A stretch of DNA of 64,000 bases, taken from NCBI GenBank assembly GCA_029706075.1, contig JAINUG010000023.1:3586447-3650446 (forward strand). The letters run 5' to 3'. The translations under genes and the position numbers were made by a program. Source of the stretch: Aldrovandia affinis (Eukaryota > Chordata > Actinopteri > Notacanthiformes > Halosauridae). Within the stretch, counting starts at the first letter, position 1; each line of letters starts with the position of its first letter. Positions 1 through 9,902 of the stretch are shown one piece after another. The notes under the pieces were generated by a model. The model was not told where the DNA came from, ran no database searches, and worked only from the letters and a program-made list of their open reading frames with translations.

Positions 1-510
1 TAAACTTATAGGGTCAAGGAGAGGATCAGGTTTGAGCTTCATCTTTGCAGACACATCTATACGCAGAGCTCCCACAATCATTGACCGATGTGTCATATTG
101 TCTTTTGCCTTTTAGAGAGCTAAGAGTCTATATCTCATTCCATTTAAACACTGAACAGCCTGTGAAATAATCAACCAGCACAGTTCCCATGGCAGCTGAA
201 TAAACTAGCGTTCACAGCACTTTGGAAGGTTTGACTGTGTACCAGTGACACTGATGTCACCTAAACTAGTGCTGTTATCGAACTCAGGTTATGACAATCA
301 TACAACTTTACTTTATCTGTTTATCCATGAAAGCATAGTGCCTGTAATTGACAAAAAGACACAGAAGATGTCATTAGACAGTGGGGTCATGCAAGCCCCA
401 CCCCACCCCCATGTTTCTCATATTCTCAGTTTGCATATGTCAATATATACATTACCTTCTATTACATATCATATTCAACCTATATTGCAGTGTCTTGTCT
501 GTTGTTGTAA
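1..510. other. Unique non-coding sequence
   Basis: No repeat family or coding signal is recognised. The only open frames here are short and resemble no known protein. From about 430 the sequence becomes AT-rich and runs into the SINE remnant and minisatellite that follow. Confidence 0.5.
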
Positions 511-600
511 TATATGCCATTTTTCAGTATATGTGGTCCCAATGGAAATCTAACCCACAACCTAAGCATTGTTAGTGCTGTGCTCTACCTACTGAGCCAC
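510..600 (-). mobile_element. tRNA-derived SINE body, remnant (family T)
   Basis: On the minus strand this segment matches the body of the SINE seen complete at 1941-2072: CATTTTTCAGTATATGTGG, then a degenerate B box, then the A-box end. The usual 3' tail (GTCTGCTAAATG on the sense strand) is missing. The A-box end continues directly into the minisatellite at 577-1085, so this is the anchor from which that array grew. Confidence 0.65.
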
Positions 601-1085
601 GCAGAACCACACTCTACCTACTGAGCCACACAGAAACATGCTCTACCTCCTGAGCAACACAGAACCATGCTTGAACTACTGAGCGACACAGAACCATGCA
701 CTATCTACTGAGCCACACAGAACCACGCTCTACCTACTGAGCCACACAGAACCACGCTTTACCTACTGAGCCACACAGCACCATGCTCTACCTACTGAGC
801 CACCCAGAACCACGCTTTACCTACTGAGCCATACAGAACCACGCTCTACCTACTGAGCCACACAGAACCACACTCTACCTGTTGAGCCACACAGAACCAC
901 GTTCTACTTACTGAGCCACACAGAACCACACATAACCATGCTCTACCTACTGAACCACACAGCACCACGCTCTACCTATTGAGGCACACAGAACTACTCT
1001 CTACCTACTGAGCCACACAGAACCACACTCTACCTACTGAGCCACACAGAACCATGCTCTACATACTGAGCCACACAAAACCACT
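577..1085 (-). repeat. 29-bp minisatellite grown from a SINE A box, 17 units
   Basis: About 17 imperfect units of 29-30 bp, each built around CTACCTACTGAGCCACACAG and ending in AACCACGCT or a variant. On the minus strand each unit holds an A-box-like core (TGGCTCAGTAGG, fitting TRGCNNARYNGG). Units differ mainly by point changes such as CATGCT, CACTCT and GCGACA, so the array is not freshly homogenised. It is joined at its left end to the SINE remnant at 510-600. The same unit forms the arrays at 11391-11766 and 15480-16650. Confidence 0.9.
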
Positions 1086-1420
1086 CCTTTCCATTTCATA
1101 TTTTTATGAGATGGGGGAGAGGTGACCTTTTCAGTTAACGGCTGTCGAATTCGTCCGAGGTCCTGCGCATGTTGTACATTTATTTTTATAAGGTGCTGCT
1201 GACAGTCAAGCCCGGGGAAACATCGGGAATGGGCTCATATGCTCCTCATCCTGTATGATTTCTCTCAGGGTGCAATTACTGCTGTACTTCTGTGCGTGAT
1301 ACTCATTGGTCTGGGCTTATTCTAAGTGCTTAATCGGATTATAGGTCCTGCTGCTCTGGATACACCTCCCTGTGCCCCTGCTCCACAGCGGTGATCTTCA
1401 ATGCCGGAATATTAAAAAGG
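1086..1420. other. Unique non-coding sequence
   Basis: Nothing recognisable. The stretch separates the first minisatellite from the hAT element. Confidence 0.45.
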
Positions 1421-1707
1421 CATCAGGCTTGGGGGATATGGCATCAGGCTTGGGTGATATGACAATATTATCGTGCAGCGCGATATTGGTGGACAACGGT
1501 AATAGTTTTCACTCTTTCCCCAACGTAGAACGATATTCCTAATTGTCCAATTCCCCCTTAGATTCAGCATACTTCCTCTGGTCGTTAGTTTAAAAAAAGC
1601 ATGTTTTCTCATACGTTTGAAGGTCAGTCCAATTTCCTTTATTTGTGCCAAATGCGTAAAGGTTTACAACAGCCTACCACCTATCAGGCATACATTTCCT
1701 GTAGGCT

Positions 1708-1931
1708 ATGCTAGGCTACATGGCAAATCTTGTTCAAAATAAAAATACAACTGGTAACCTATTTGGCGTTAAACCAAATCATAAAGGAGAGCCAGTGAAT
1801 GGGCCTATGGGCGAAGTGATATGCACACTTTGTGAAAAGCAAATCGCCACAAAAGATGGAAACACAAAAAACCTGTGCACCCACCTAAAGGTCCACCATC
1901 CAGCTGACTTTGCCAGCCTGCTGCCAACACA
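1708..1931 (+). pseudogene. BED zinc-finger N-terminus of a hAT transposase, truncated
   Basis: An open frame of about 75 codons contains C-x2-C (CTLCEK) followed by NTKNLCTHLKVHHP, that is C-x2-C...H-x4-H in the spacing of a BED finger. In hAT elements and domesticated ZBED genes this domain binds DNA at the N-terminus of the transposase. The preceding residues (FGVKPNHKGEPVN) also fit that family. The frame then runs into the SINE at 1941, so the dimerisation and RNase H-like domains are missing and the product could not transpose DNA. The start at 1708 is the first ATG; a start slightly downstream at 1723 is equally possible. It could in principle be a short domesticated exon, but the flanking terminal repeats and SINE insertion favour a dead transposon. 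Confidence 0.75.
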
Positions 1932-1940
1932 TACATACGG

Positions 1941-2072
1941 CATTTAGCAGACGCTTTTATCACAATAGTGAGTGCATACATTTTTCAGTATATGTGATCC
2001 CAGTGGGAATTGAACCCACAACCTCAGCGTTGCCAACGCCATGCTCTACCTACTGAGCTACACAGAACCACA
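1941..2072 (-). mobile_element. tRNA-derived SINE (family T), single-unit copy
   Basis: Read on the minus strand: A-box region (GTAGCTCAGTAGGTAGAGC), B box (GGGTTCAATTCC), body, and 3' tail GCGTCTGCTAAATG. This is the plain form of the SINE whose A-box end is multiplied in the three minisatellites; here there is only one unit. The tail is shared with L2-type LINEs and many fish SINEs, whose machinery probably moved it. It is inserted in the hAT element. Confidence 0.85.
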
Positions 2073-2430
2073 GTCATCATCGATAGCCTCAACGAGTAGC
2101 TGGCCTACAGATCGACCAGAATTAAAATCACCTCTATTCACCAACACGCGTAATGAAGTTGCTTTACTGTAATGGGGTTGAGATGCACACGAAGCACAAT
2201 AAATACAGACACGCAGTACAAAGGCTTTATTAGGGGAACTCACATGCAAGCCTTTCTAGTTTAATGTAACAGAAGTCTATTGTGTAATAGCTCCATGGCA
2301 CCATGTTAAGGCAATAGGCTAGCTATGTGCACCTTTTCTGCTAACTGCTGTAGGAACAGTAACATCATACATCGTTTATTTTATTAAAGGCATATCGGCA
2401 ATAGGGAAATTTTTATATCGCCCAAGCCTA

Positions 2431-3160
2431 AAAGACAGACTTAAAACTTAAAAAAATACAACCTGGATCAAGAGGCTCTGAGCAAAGGCATGCACACGAT
2501 AAGCACATGATCTGAACAGAGAATCTCTACAAGATGGCCGCCATCTTTGCTCGACCTGTTTACAATGCACTCAAGATAAGCACCACAGCAAGAGGCTTGT
2601 GTACCCTACACCTGTACACATTGTGATGCGGTGAGATCCCTCAGGCACACACAGATACACACACAGTGTGCCTTCGCTCAGAGAGAAGGTAATGAAACAC
2701 AGGCGCAGGGTTCAGCACTTAAGGTGACGTGACTGGCACACTATTTCATGGGCCAGACACTTCCATCTCCCACCAGATGCTGTGCAAGGCGGCGGAGCCT
2801 TACATAACTGTCAAACCAGCGGCTCCTTCAGCCACAGAGTCTCTGATTTACGGCACCGGCATGCTCATTTACATCTCCCCAAATCACACTCGCTGCTAAA
2901 CCAACCCCCATTTCATCCAGACAATCAGAGAGCCCACAGGACTGTGGAAAAACACGGTCAGATCCAACAGGAAATAATCCACAAACGTGTGCCCTGTGCC
3001 CTGTGTCCTGTGCAGGGCACAAACTACCACAAAGTAAGCTATAAAGGAGCAGGGATTTAGAAGGAAGATTCAGTCAGATAATCAACTGTGTCTGTGTCAG
3101 GAGAATGTAAGACGATCGTTTGGTAATGAAGATATGGTAGATGGTATGAGGATGGAATCT
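2431..3160. other. Unique non-coding sequence with one palindromic YY1-like site
   Basis: No gene or repeat is recognised except the short palindrome at 2531-2547. ACACAC-rich patches near 2645-2665 are too short to call an array. Confidence 0.45.
2531..2547. promoter_or_regulatory. Palindromic YY1-like site
   Basis: AAGATGGCCGCCATCTT is a perfect 8-bp inverted repeat around one central base. Each arm matches the core of the YY1 motif (GCCGCCATCTT on one strand, AAGATGGC on the other). Binding is inferred from the motif only. Confidence 0.35.
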
Positions 3161-3245
3161 TGCGCCTCGGTGGGGTAATGGTAAAAGCACTCACCCGGAA
3201 TGCATGTTGCCCACTGCAGCCGGGTACAAAAAAAAAGAAAAAAAG
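3160..3245 (+). mobile_element. SINE head fragment (family L) with A-rich end
   Basis: GCCTCGGTGGGGTAATGG and the following 45 bases match the tRNA-like head of the SINE at 27486-27722 (minus strand). The copy stops after CAGCCGGGTAC and ends in an A-rich run, so the core and tail are absent. Confidence 0.6.
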
Positions 3246-4428
3246 GGGAAAATAGCGGCGATTTCCGTTATCACTGGTGAACATCCACAAAATGAAAAAG
3301 CTTCACGCACGTACATTTATCTAAAGATTTCTGCGATAATACGCAAATATACCTTATAAAGATGCAATGAAGCTGCATTTCATATCTTTGCACAACCAAT
3401 TTACCAGTTCAATGACCATCTCGGTATTTTAGAGCACTATTTAATCCAGTAATTATATCTCCCTTCTGTGCTTTCATCCATAGTTTCTGAATTCAGTCAC
3501 GTCAGTTGGGTCCAATAAAATGAAGGCTACATTAAAACTCCCATCTTTACAACACAAGGCAAACCAGGAATAGATGGTGAGTGGCCCAACAGCAGGCAAC
3601 CGTTCCAAAGTGTTAATCTTGGGTCTGACTGTGGACCAAACAGCATTCATAGTTTTTACATGAAAAAAGTGCTCAGTCAATAAGTACATAATCGTAAATT
3701 GTTCTCAGCTGATTGCAAGACATATGTACAATCAAACAGTGAAATAAATTATTGTGACGGTAAAAAGCTCACAATAATGTTTGTATGGATGAGAGGAATT
3801 TTAACCAGATGGGAATTTTAACATTCCATCACTTATCATCAGTGTCACTGGGTTCAGAATCCCATCACAGGACTATGAATGATTCATTATGCAATTACTC
3901 TGTTTATGAAGACACGTTTAGTCTACCATATCTATGTCCTTGAGCGTAGACCAGAACTTGAGTGAATACCATTCTCAGAACTTTTAAATGTCATTGCTGT
4001 ATTAAATATTTTATTGATCATGGCACTAAAGTCACAATTTGTACACGCTACCAGAGGCAAGCCGTCACAGCGTCGATGAACCACCCGTTCTACAACAGGA
4101 GTGACACAGACCAAGATTATAGCTCAGCCAAGCGTTTACCTTTTTTCAAAACCATGTGACTGTTTTGGGTTTTTTTACACATAAAATAGAGAAATACTAT
4201 ACGAGTTATGGTAATTAATCTATAGCATAGGACAAATCATGGATGCATATTTAAATTTTGGTTTTAATGACTAAATACCTGCAAGGGAGAGATTTATCAA
4301 ATGTTTACTTTTCACCTCTTATTAAAGCCATTTTCCCTGGATTTATGGACAAATTTAAGGTAGAATTTAGAATCATCCCTATCTGGACATTAAAGGGGAG
4401 GGCTCATAAAAATCAACAATTTTCAGTT
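3246..4428. other. Unique AT-rich non-coding sequence
   Basis: No supported gene or repeat. Open frames of 60-71 codons on both strands resemble no known protein. Confidence 0.45.
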
Positions 4429-4699
4429 AGTGGGCCCTAATTTGGTGAATCAGGATGGTGTCAGTAATGCAGACACAAAGTGAGGACAGTGGCGCTTTAG
4501 GGTGTGTCTAACGCAATTTCTGTAATTTTGTGACTTAGGACAATAGCACACCTCCGGCGCAGTTGTAAAAGAGGTTGGATTAACTTAAAAATGTGGGTGT
4601 GGTGGGGGTTTGGTTTCATAATGGCCAATCATAACACCTATTTTCTATCCTTTTAAGTACCAGTGCACTAACACTATAGCAAATTGGCAATTTCCTGTC

Positions 4700-4810
4700 A
4701 TGGATGACAGTTTTGCAAGGCTGCGTCAGGAGCGCTTCTCAAAAGAGGAGAGCGATTTGCTTGTGCGGAAAAGTTGGCGCACGAATCAGAGGGGGAAAAC
4801 AAGGCGCACA
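4700..4810 (+). pseudogene. Myb/SANT-like protein N-terminus of a Harbinger element
   Basis: The first ~37 codons (MDDSFARLRQERFSKEESD then LLVRKSW) resemble the start of the Myb/trihelix-like accessory protein of Harbinger transposons, which helps the transposase reach the nucleus and bind DNA. The acidic-aromatic pattern RFSKEESDLLV fits helix 1 of such a domain. After codon 37 the frame goes into AT-rich non-coding sequence, so at least two thirds of the domain is gone. Position near the left end and orientation opposite to the transposase fit the family. Without the flanking element the short match would be weak. Confidence 0.5.
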
Positions 4811-5130
4811 TTAATTTGTTATTTTCATGATTTGAATTTATATTTTGAGACCTACATTGTTAAAAGAAAGTGTTTTATTTTACCATCTCTTTTTTTCCTT
4901 ATTTGTAGGCTTTCCAACTTAAAGAACAACGTTTATTTTCTTCTAATTTAATGTAATTGTTAAATGGAAAGCAATAAATTAAAAAACTTACAACTGCAAC
5001 TAGGCCTGTTTCATTTATGTTCGTCATGCAGTAAGCCTACATGTGTAGCGGATGAGCTCCGGTACGTGAGCGTTCGCTACAGAAAGTGACGTGGATAGGA
5101 GTGTGATTAGTTCCCGGAGTTAGAGACTTG

Positions 5131-5205
5131 AGTCTTTAGCTCAGCGAGCTAAATCGCTCTCGTCGCGTCGAGATCCCTCAGTTCAAAACTCGCTGCGGGC
5201 AGAAC
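5131..5205 (+). mobile_element. tRNA-like segment with A- and B-box matches
   Basis: TTAGCTCAGCGAGC is one base off the A-box consensus and GTTCAAAAC at about 5190 fits the B box GWTCRANNC. Upstream, TGTAGCGGATGAGC and its inverted partner near 5072-5083 may mark the edge of an inserted element. A SINE head is the likeliest reading; a functional tRNA gene is not supported because no clear acceptor-stem pairing is visible. Confidence 0.4.
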
Positions 5206-5213
5206 CAACTCTG

Positions 5214-5429
5214 TTACACATGCGTCACCCTGGAGTGTGCATCACAAACCACCTGGATATTAATGGAGAGGACCCCCTTCCAATTCACATAAATGACACC
5301 ATGATCAGATGGTGCGCGCAACTGCACATGTGTGGAGTCAATGGCACCCAGGACCCCAGGGAATCCACATTGCGTATAAAAATCCTGTTTAGTTCTCTGC
5401 TGGCTGTCGGGTGTAGGAAAAGTAATAAA
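5214..5429 (-). pseudogene. Harbinger transposase fragment (first catalytic region)
   Basis: On the minus strand a run of about 71 codons contains GFPGVLGAIDSTHV followed by YVNWKGVLSINIQVVCDA, the block around the first catalytic aspartate of PIF/Harbinger DDE transposases (the D of GAID) and the conserved VN-x-KG and Q-V-V-C-D-A motifs. An in-frame TAG at 5430-5432 and a TAA at 5214-5216 bound it, and the regions with the second D and the E are not found, so it encodes no active enzyme. Upstream minus-strand sequence continues in other frames, suggesting older frameshifts. Family assignment is firm because these motifs are specific. Confidence 0.8.
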
Positions 5430-5743
5430 CTAATTTGCATGTTGGACAAGACTGGAAGAAACTGCATGTACAGCCGAACTGATAGCTGTCTGGCCAACAC
5501 CGGCTACCAACCCCAGGGTATCACTCACGGTATCGTCTTCGGCATCCAATTACATACTCCATTTTCTGTAGAAAAATTTTTCACATAAGAAAAACAATGT
5601 GCATACAAACATATATTTATTTAACAGGTGTATCTTACTGAATGGTAGCGATGGATGGCCTGCTGGCTTCAGGCTTTCATGTCCGTGCATTGAATAACCA
5701 CAAGCTTTTAGCTTATAGTTATACATTTTTAGCTTAATTGATT

Positions 5744-5968
5744 GGAAAACACAACTGCCTGAGAACGAGAACGGGATGGTCAAAAGCTGCTCTGGCCAGA
5801 TGGGGCTACAAGACTGGCCCAACCACCTGTGAATGTGGTGAAGCAGACCACACTATGGAGCACTGCCTTGTCTGCTCTCTACTACCCAACCCTTGCAGCT
5901 CAAAAGACCTTGCAGTGTTCAACAAAAATGCAAAGGACTGTGTACAGAAATGGGAAAATGTCATATAA
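5744..5968 (+). pseudogene. C-terminus of a LINE reverse transcriptase (ORF2)
   Basis: The frame reads RLRTRTGWSKAALARWGY, then CECGEADHTMEHCLVC, and ends at a TAA at about 5966-5968. The arginine-rich LRTRTG block and the following C-x-C...H-x3-H-C cluster are typical of the C-terminal end of ORF2 in Jockey/I-like LINEs, where it is thought to bind nucleic acid. Endonuclease and polymerase domains are absent because the insertion is truncated. The stop lies 30 bp before the 3' end, so the 3' UTR is very short. Which clade it belongs to cannot be fixed from this stretch. Confidence 0.7.
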
Positions 5969-5998
5969 ACACCACGCTTCAAAGAAATGAAAAGAAGA
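5744..5998 (+). mobile_element. 5'-truncated LINE insertion with 13-bp target duplication
   Basis: The 255-bp insert is bordered by exact copies of AGCTTAATTGATT at 5731-5743 and 5999-6011. It ends in GAAAAGAAGAAG, a simple 3' tail. It encodes only the last part of a non-LTR retrotransposon ORF2, as expected for target-primed insertion that stopped early. It sits inside the Harbinger element and is therefore younger than it. Confidence 0.85.
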
Positions 5999-6396
5999 AG
6001 CTTAATTGATTATAGCTTGCAAGTTACCCATGGATTGGACGATTTGCCTCAACGTGGGGGGAAATTCACAATATTCACAAAACATTCTCATGTGATTTCA
6101 GATAACCCTATGTTCATATGTGCGCATCAATAAAGTCACCAAATTGCACAGAGCGCTAACGTTTGCATTAAAAGGTGGTCTAGTTGGACGTTAATGCAAA
6201 CGCATTATTTGACACCAAACTTGCATAGCGGCGATTGTTTTCATTGTCACACCCCCTATTGCGCTGCCAAACCCATAGTCGCACAAACGCCAAACTTGGC
6301 AGAGATGGGAAATATTCAGTTTGCGACAGACAAAACTGGCAATTCGCCAGCGCTAGGGCATAACGCCGCTTAGCGCCAGCACGAATATAGGGCCCA

Positions 6397-6984
6397 GTAT
6401 GTTTCATCAAAATACATGGAAAACAGAATAATTTATTTATAAATAAATTTCACTAAAGAGGGAAGACTTCAATTATCATGCCAAACTCTCTCACCTCAAA
6501 CGCTTCTCTGAGAAAAATGGTTTTAAAAATCCAAATCCTGCCAGTCAACTTTTTTTGAGAGCTTTGGTCGTAATTAAAAAACTAAATTGTTAGCAAAATG
6601 AACATTATACAGCACATCACAGCATGACAATCAATCACTTTTAATCACAATTACATCACTCATATTGCTGTGAAACATTATGCCTCTATAAGACTGGTTT
6701 GTCACATCAACAACTAATTCTTCTGTAAACACTTATGAAGAGATAAATAATGACCACACGTACAAAATAATCACAGTAAACGCAAAATAACGACTGATAA
6801 ATGCTGTGTAAAGCCTGAATCTCCAGATTACAGCCAGCTGGTGTGAGATGCTATAACAAACAGATCTTTATGAGAAGCTCTTTATTAAGCTTTCTTTTAT
6901 TCTGTGGAGAAAAGGAGCCGACAGAAATGAAAATTTTCAAATATATTTCTAAATTAAAAACAGAACTTCATGCTAAGTCATATT
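6397..6984. other. Unique AT-rich non-coding sequence
   Basis: Nothing recognised. Confidence 0.4.
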
Positions 6985-7125
6985 TGCAGTGTGCGAACGG
7001 GCCCCAGAGTCCAGTACGGAAGCCCGACTATGACTGGCAGCCACACAGACTCAGTCAGAGAGGGAGGGATGTAGTCAGCTGGATTGTCCTCGTCTCATCA
7101 GAGGTGGCTGGCAGAATGTGCTTAT
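6985..7125 (+). mobile_element. SINE fragment (family P), middle part
   Basis: The segment AGAGGGAGGGATGTAGTCAG and its flanks match the middle of the SINE at 21500-21960 read from its minus strand. Head and tail are missing, so this is an old fragment. Confidence 0.45.
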
Positions 7126-8350
7126 GACACCGTGGTCATAAGACGGACCCTCTTCTCAATGTCTGTAGTCGTGTTACTAGCGGTCATCTGATACTTTCTG
7201 CAGAATTTATTCAGTGCTCTTAGTGTAAATTGCTACAGAAGACATTATTCCATTTTCAGCTTCCCTTCAACACATTGAGGGTAACAATAGCTTCGCATCT
7301 GCACAGAATGAGAATGAACCAGAAGGTGTTTATAAATGATCAGGTACAATCTCAGGTTAATGTGAGAGCAGCATGTCTGTTAATTTGTTTCCGCCTTCAA
7401 AAACGTCTAATTAGTCTTATGTAGAGGATGAAAGGCATGAGAACACGTGGACAACTGAACATGAGTCATTAGCCCGGGTACAGCTCTGTGCTGCTTACTG
7501 CCATCAGGAGCTTGCAGAGAGAAATAGCGTTGACTTTTCTATTAAAAGACTGACAATTTCTCCAACTGTACAGATAGAATTTTGACTAAATATTTCTGTC
7601 AGGTGGATTTACATTTTAGCCAAATAGGATGTACAAGCCCTTATCACAAACGATGGAACTTTTTAATCATCATTGCTCTATTATAATATGAAGACAAAAC
7701 CAAACATTTGTTAATAGCTAGAACAGAAGCAGAACAGAAGCTTTAAAATCAAAGGCTGTTTGCTACGCAGACATTTACCTTCATCTCTCACAATACACAC
7801 TCCACAACAAAATCATTCAAGAGCTTTGTTTTCCTTCTAAAGCAATTGGAAAGGCACTGCCTTTCAATTTCCAGTCAGTATTTTCTCTGAAAACCCAAGT
7901 AGAACAATAGGAAAGGCACAGTCTCTAAGGGATACGCACAGCAAGTGTTCAATTGGACAAAGTAATGCGCCCCCCCCTTCCCCCCTCAGATTCCGCTCAA
8001 AAAGAATAAACTAATATGCAAAAGGAAGACCTCAAACTTGGGAGTCAAATGTGTGTAAAGCTCCTCTGGAGCCCTGGTTCATTAGGAAGTGAGGGCCGTG
8101 GGGTTTTGATGTATCCATGTGAGTAATTGTTCTGAGTGCAGTGATTCTGCCCCCACTCTGTGCCAGGGTGGAGGGCGACTCTGGTTAATTGGGGGAGTTC
8201 GATCTACCAGTGCCAGCTGTGCAGTGCCCCTCAGCTCAGCCTGTGGGAGGTGCAGTAAGGGAATGGGCCACAGGACAGACTGGCCATTCCAAAAACTGGG
8301 GACCACAAAGGGAAATTAAGAGTATATGTGGGTGCATTGTCCAACTTTAA
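7126..8350. other. Unique non-coding sequence
   Basis: No gene or repeat family is recognised. A C-rich run lies at 7969-7986. Confidence 0.45.
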
Positions 8351-8364
8351 AGACTGCACACGAG

Positions 8365-8676
8365 GGGCCTCCCGGGTGGTGTAGCGGTCAGAACATCGGA
8401 CGCTGCCAGCTGTGACAGGGGTTTGATTCAACCAGGTCACACCAGTTCGGCTCTGGCTGGGAGTGACACTAGGGGGCAGCAATTGGCTGTCCGCCCCAGG
8501 GAGGGGGGGGAGGGAAGCCGATACGAGCTCGCTGCCTGGTGCCTGGGCTCGGCAGAGGCGGTGCAGCGCTCACTACCAGTCTCAGGACTACGGCAGCGAC
8601 CTCTCATATGAGGGGGGGGGATAATTGACATGAAAAAGAGAGGGTATAATTGGCTGCTAACAGAAAACAACAAAAG
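8365..8676 (+). mobile_element. tRNA-derived SINE (family L, head type 1)
   Basis: Starts with GGCCTCCCGGGTGGTGTAGCGG (A-box region), then a B-box-like TTTGATTCAACC, the shared core GGCTGTCCGCCCCAGG, and ends near ATAATTGGCTGCTAAC. Flanks ACTGCACACGAG (8353-8364) and ATTGCACATGAG (8677-8688) look like a target duplication that has since diverged at two sites. Confidence 0.75.
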
Positions 8677-8689
8677 ATTGCACATGAGA

Positions 8690-9850
8690 GCATGCATTTA
8701 CGTACCACAGAATAAAGGACACGTGCTGATGACTTTTGTCTCTTCTTTTTTAAACTTTGCAGCAAACAGTCCCCCAGGAAACAGACACCGGGCAAAACTT
8801 TTGTCTAAGAGCTTTACAGGTAAACCAATTTAACATTTGGGCAATTTGATCAAATCGGACAATTCCCTCTGAAGCTATGAGATATCAAGTTATCGGCTTT
8901 TCTTTTTTCCCATTATCAGGGGTGAGTGCACACCCTTCTATTTCAAAGACAAATTGAATGCCCACCGCTTTCAATTTTTAATCAATCGCCAGGAGGGCCA
9001 GGAGGACACAAAATTAGATTGTTAGTTCAGGTGGCGTTATTACTGAGGGGCAAGACAGAGAACATTTATAAACATTTATAATATAATAAAACTATAAAGA
9101 GCAATACTTCAAACACCATCCTTAATGCACACACTCGGCGTGACACCTATGATCAATCCTTCTTAGGATCAAGTCGTCTCATGTCGGGCTGGTAGTTCCA
9201 CAACCCTCGATGGAGGACACAGCATGTGGTTCACAACACTGAACACCACTGAACACCATGGACAACCATGTTGTGTGACCCAAGTCATACAGACACTGCA
9301 ATATGAACACTATCAGACCAGAATCCAGAATGCAATCACGGAAAAGAAAAATGATTTGTTCACTAACAGGACCACACAATCAATGTGGACCTATCCACAG
9401 AGAGATGGGAGCCCATAGAAGACACATCACTCGCCAGCATTTAAAGAGCTTTGGACACTTTGGGCCGTTACGCGTACTCTCGGATGACATGAATTGTCCA
9501 AGGTCATGTGTATTTCATAGTTCATTCACATCTTTAAATGAAAGTACACAACAGCCTCAGTAGACTTTAAAAAAATATGAACTGCTTTGTGCCGCTGAAT
9601 TTATGCAACAATATGTTGTGCTCAGTAAAGGAAGGGAGAACACCTGCTTTTTAGAGGTCTTAATATTTCCATACAAATATGATTCCTGCGCTCCAGTGAA
9701 CTCAAAAGAACACCAAACGGCCTCCATTTACAAACCCATTTAAAGCACATTTTCAAATCCATGTGCAGGTGAATCATTTGATATGCATCCCAAAGCTACA
9801 CACCGGTGGTGTTCCATTTTCACCCCTAATGACTGACCAGTAAATCTCAG
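8690..9850. other. Unique sequence; holds the source copy of a 57-bp segment
   Basis: No gene is recognised. Positions 9674-9730 recur at 11243-11299 inside a SINE (see that entry). Confidence 0.45.
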
Positions 9851-9902
9851 GCACGCACACACACACACACACGCACGCACGCACGCACACACGCACGCAC
9901 GC
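9851..9902. repeat. CA/CACG microsatellite
   Basis: Alternating CA repeats interrupted by ACGC tetranucleotides. Confidence 0.9.

Larger units (their letters stand above)
1424..2430 (+). mobile_element. hAT-type DNA transposon, broken, with nested SINE
   Basis: The left end reads CAGGCTTGGGTGATAT and the right end, on the opposite strand, reads TAGGCTTGGGCGATAT, giving matched terminal inverted repeats about 1 kb apart. The left terminus occurs twice in tandem (1424 and 1445), so the true left border could be either. Inside is a BED-type zinc finger typical of the N-terminus of hAT transposases (1708-1931); the catalytic part is absent. A SINE at 1941-2072 cuts the coding region just after the finger. 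A clear 8-bp target duplication could not be found. hAT is the best fit from the ends plus the BED finger. Confidence 0.65.
4431..6396. mobile_element. PIF/Harbinger DNA transposon, decayed, with nested insertions
   Basis: The left end TGGGCCCTAATT and the right end, read from the other strand as TGGGCCCTATATT, are the GGGCCCTA termini typical of fish Harbinger elements. The left subterminal region also keeps family-like stretches (GTGGGTGTGG, GCCAATCA, CCTTTTAAG). Two gene relics in opposite orientation are present as expected: a Myb/SANT-like protein (4700-4810, plus) and a DDE transposase fragment (5214-5429, minus). A 3-bp target duplication was not clear. A LINE fragment (5744-5998) and a tRNA-like segment (5131-5205) lie inside, explaining part of the roughly 2-kb length. 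The element looks old and immobile. Confidence 0.7.
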
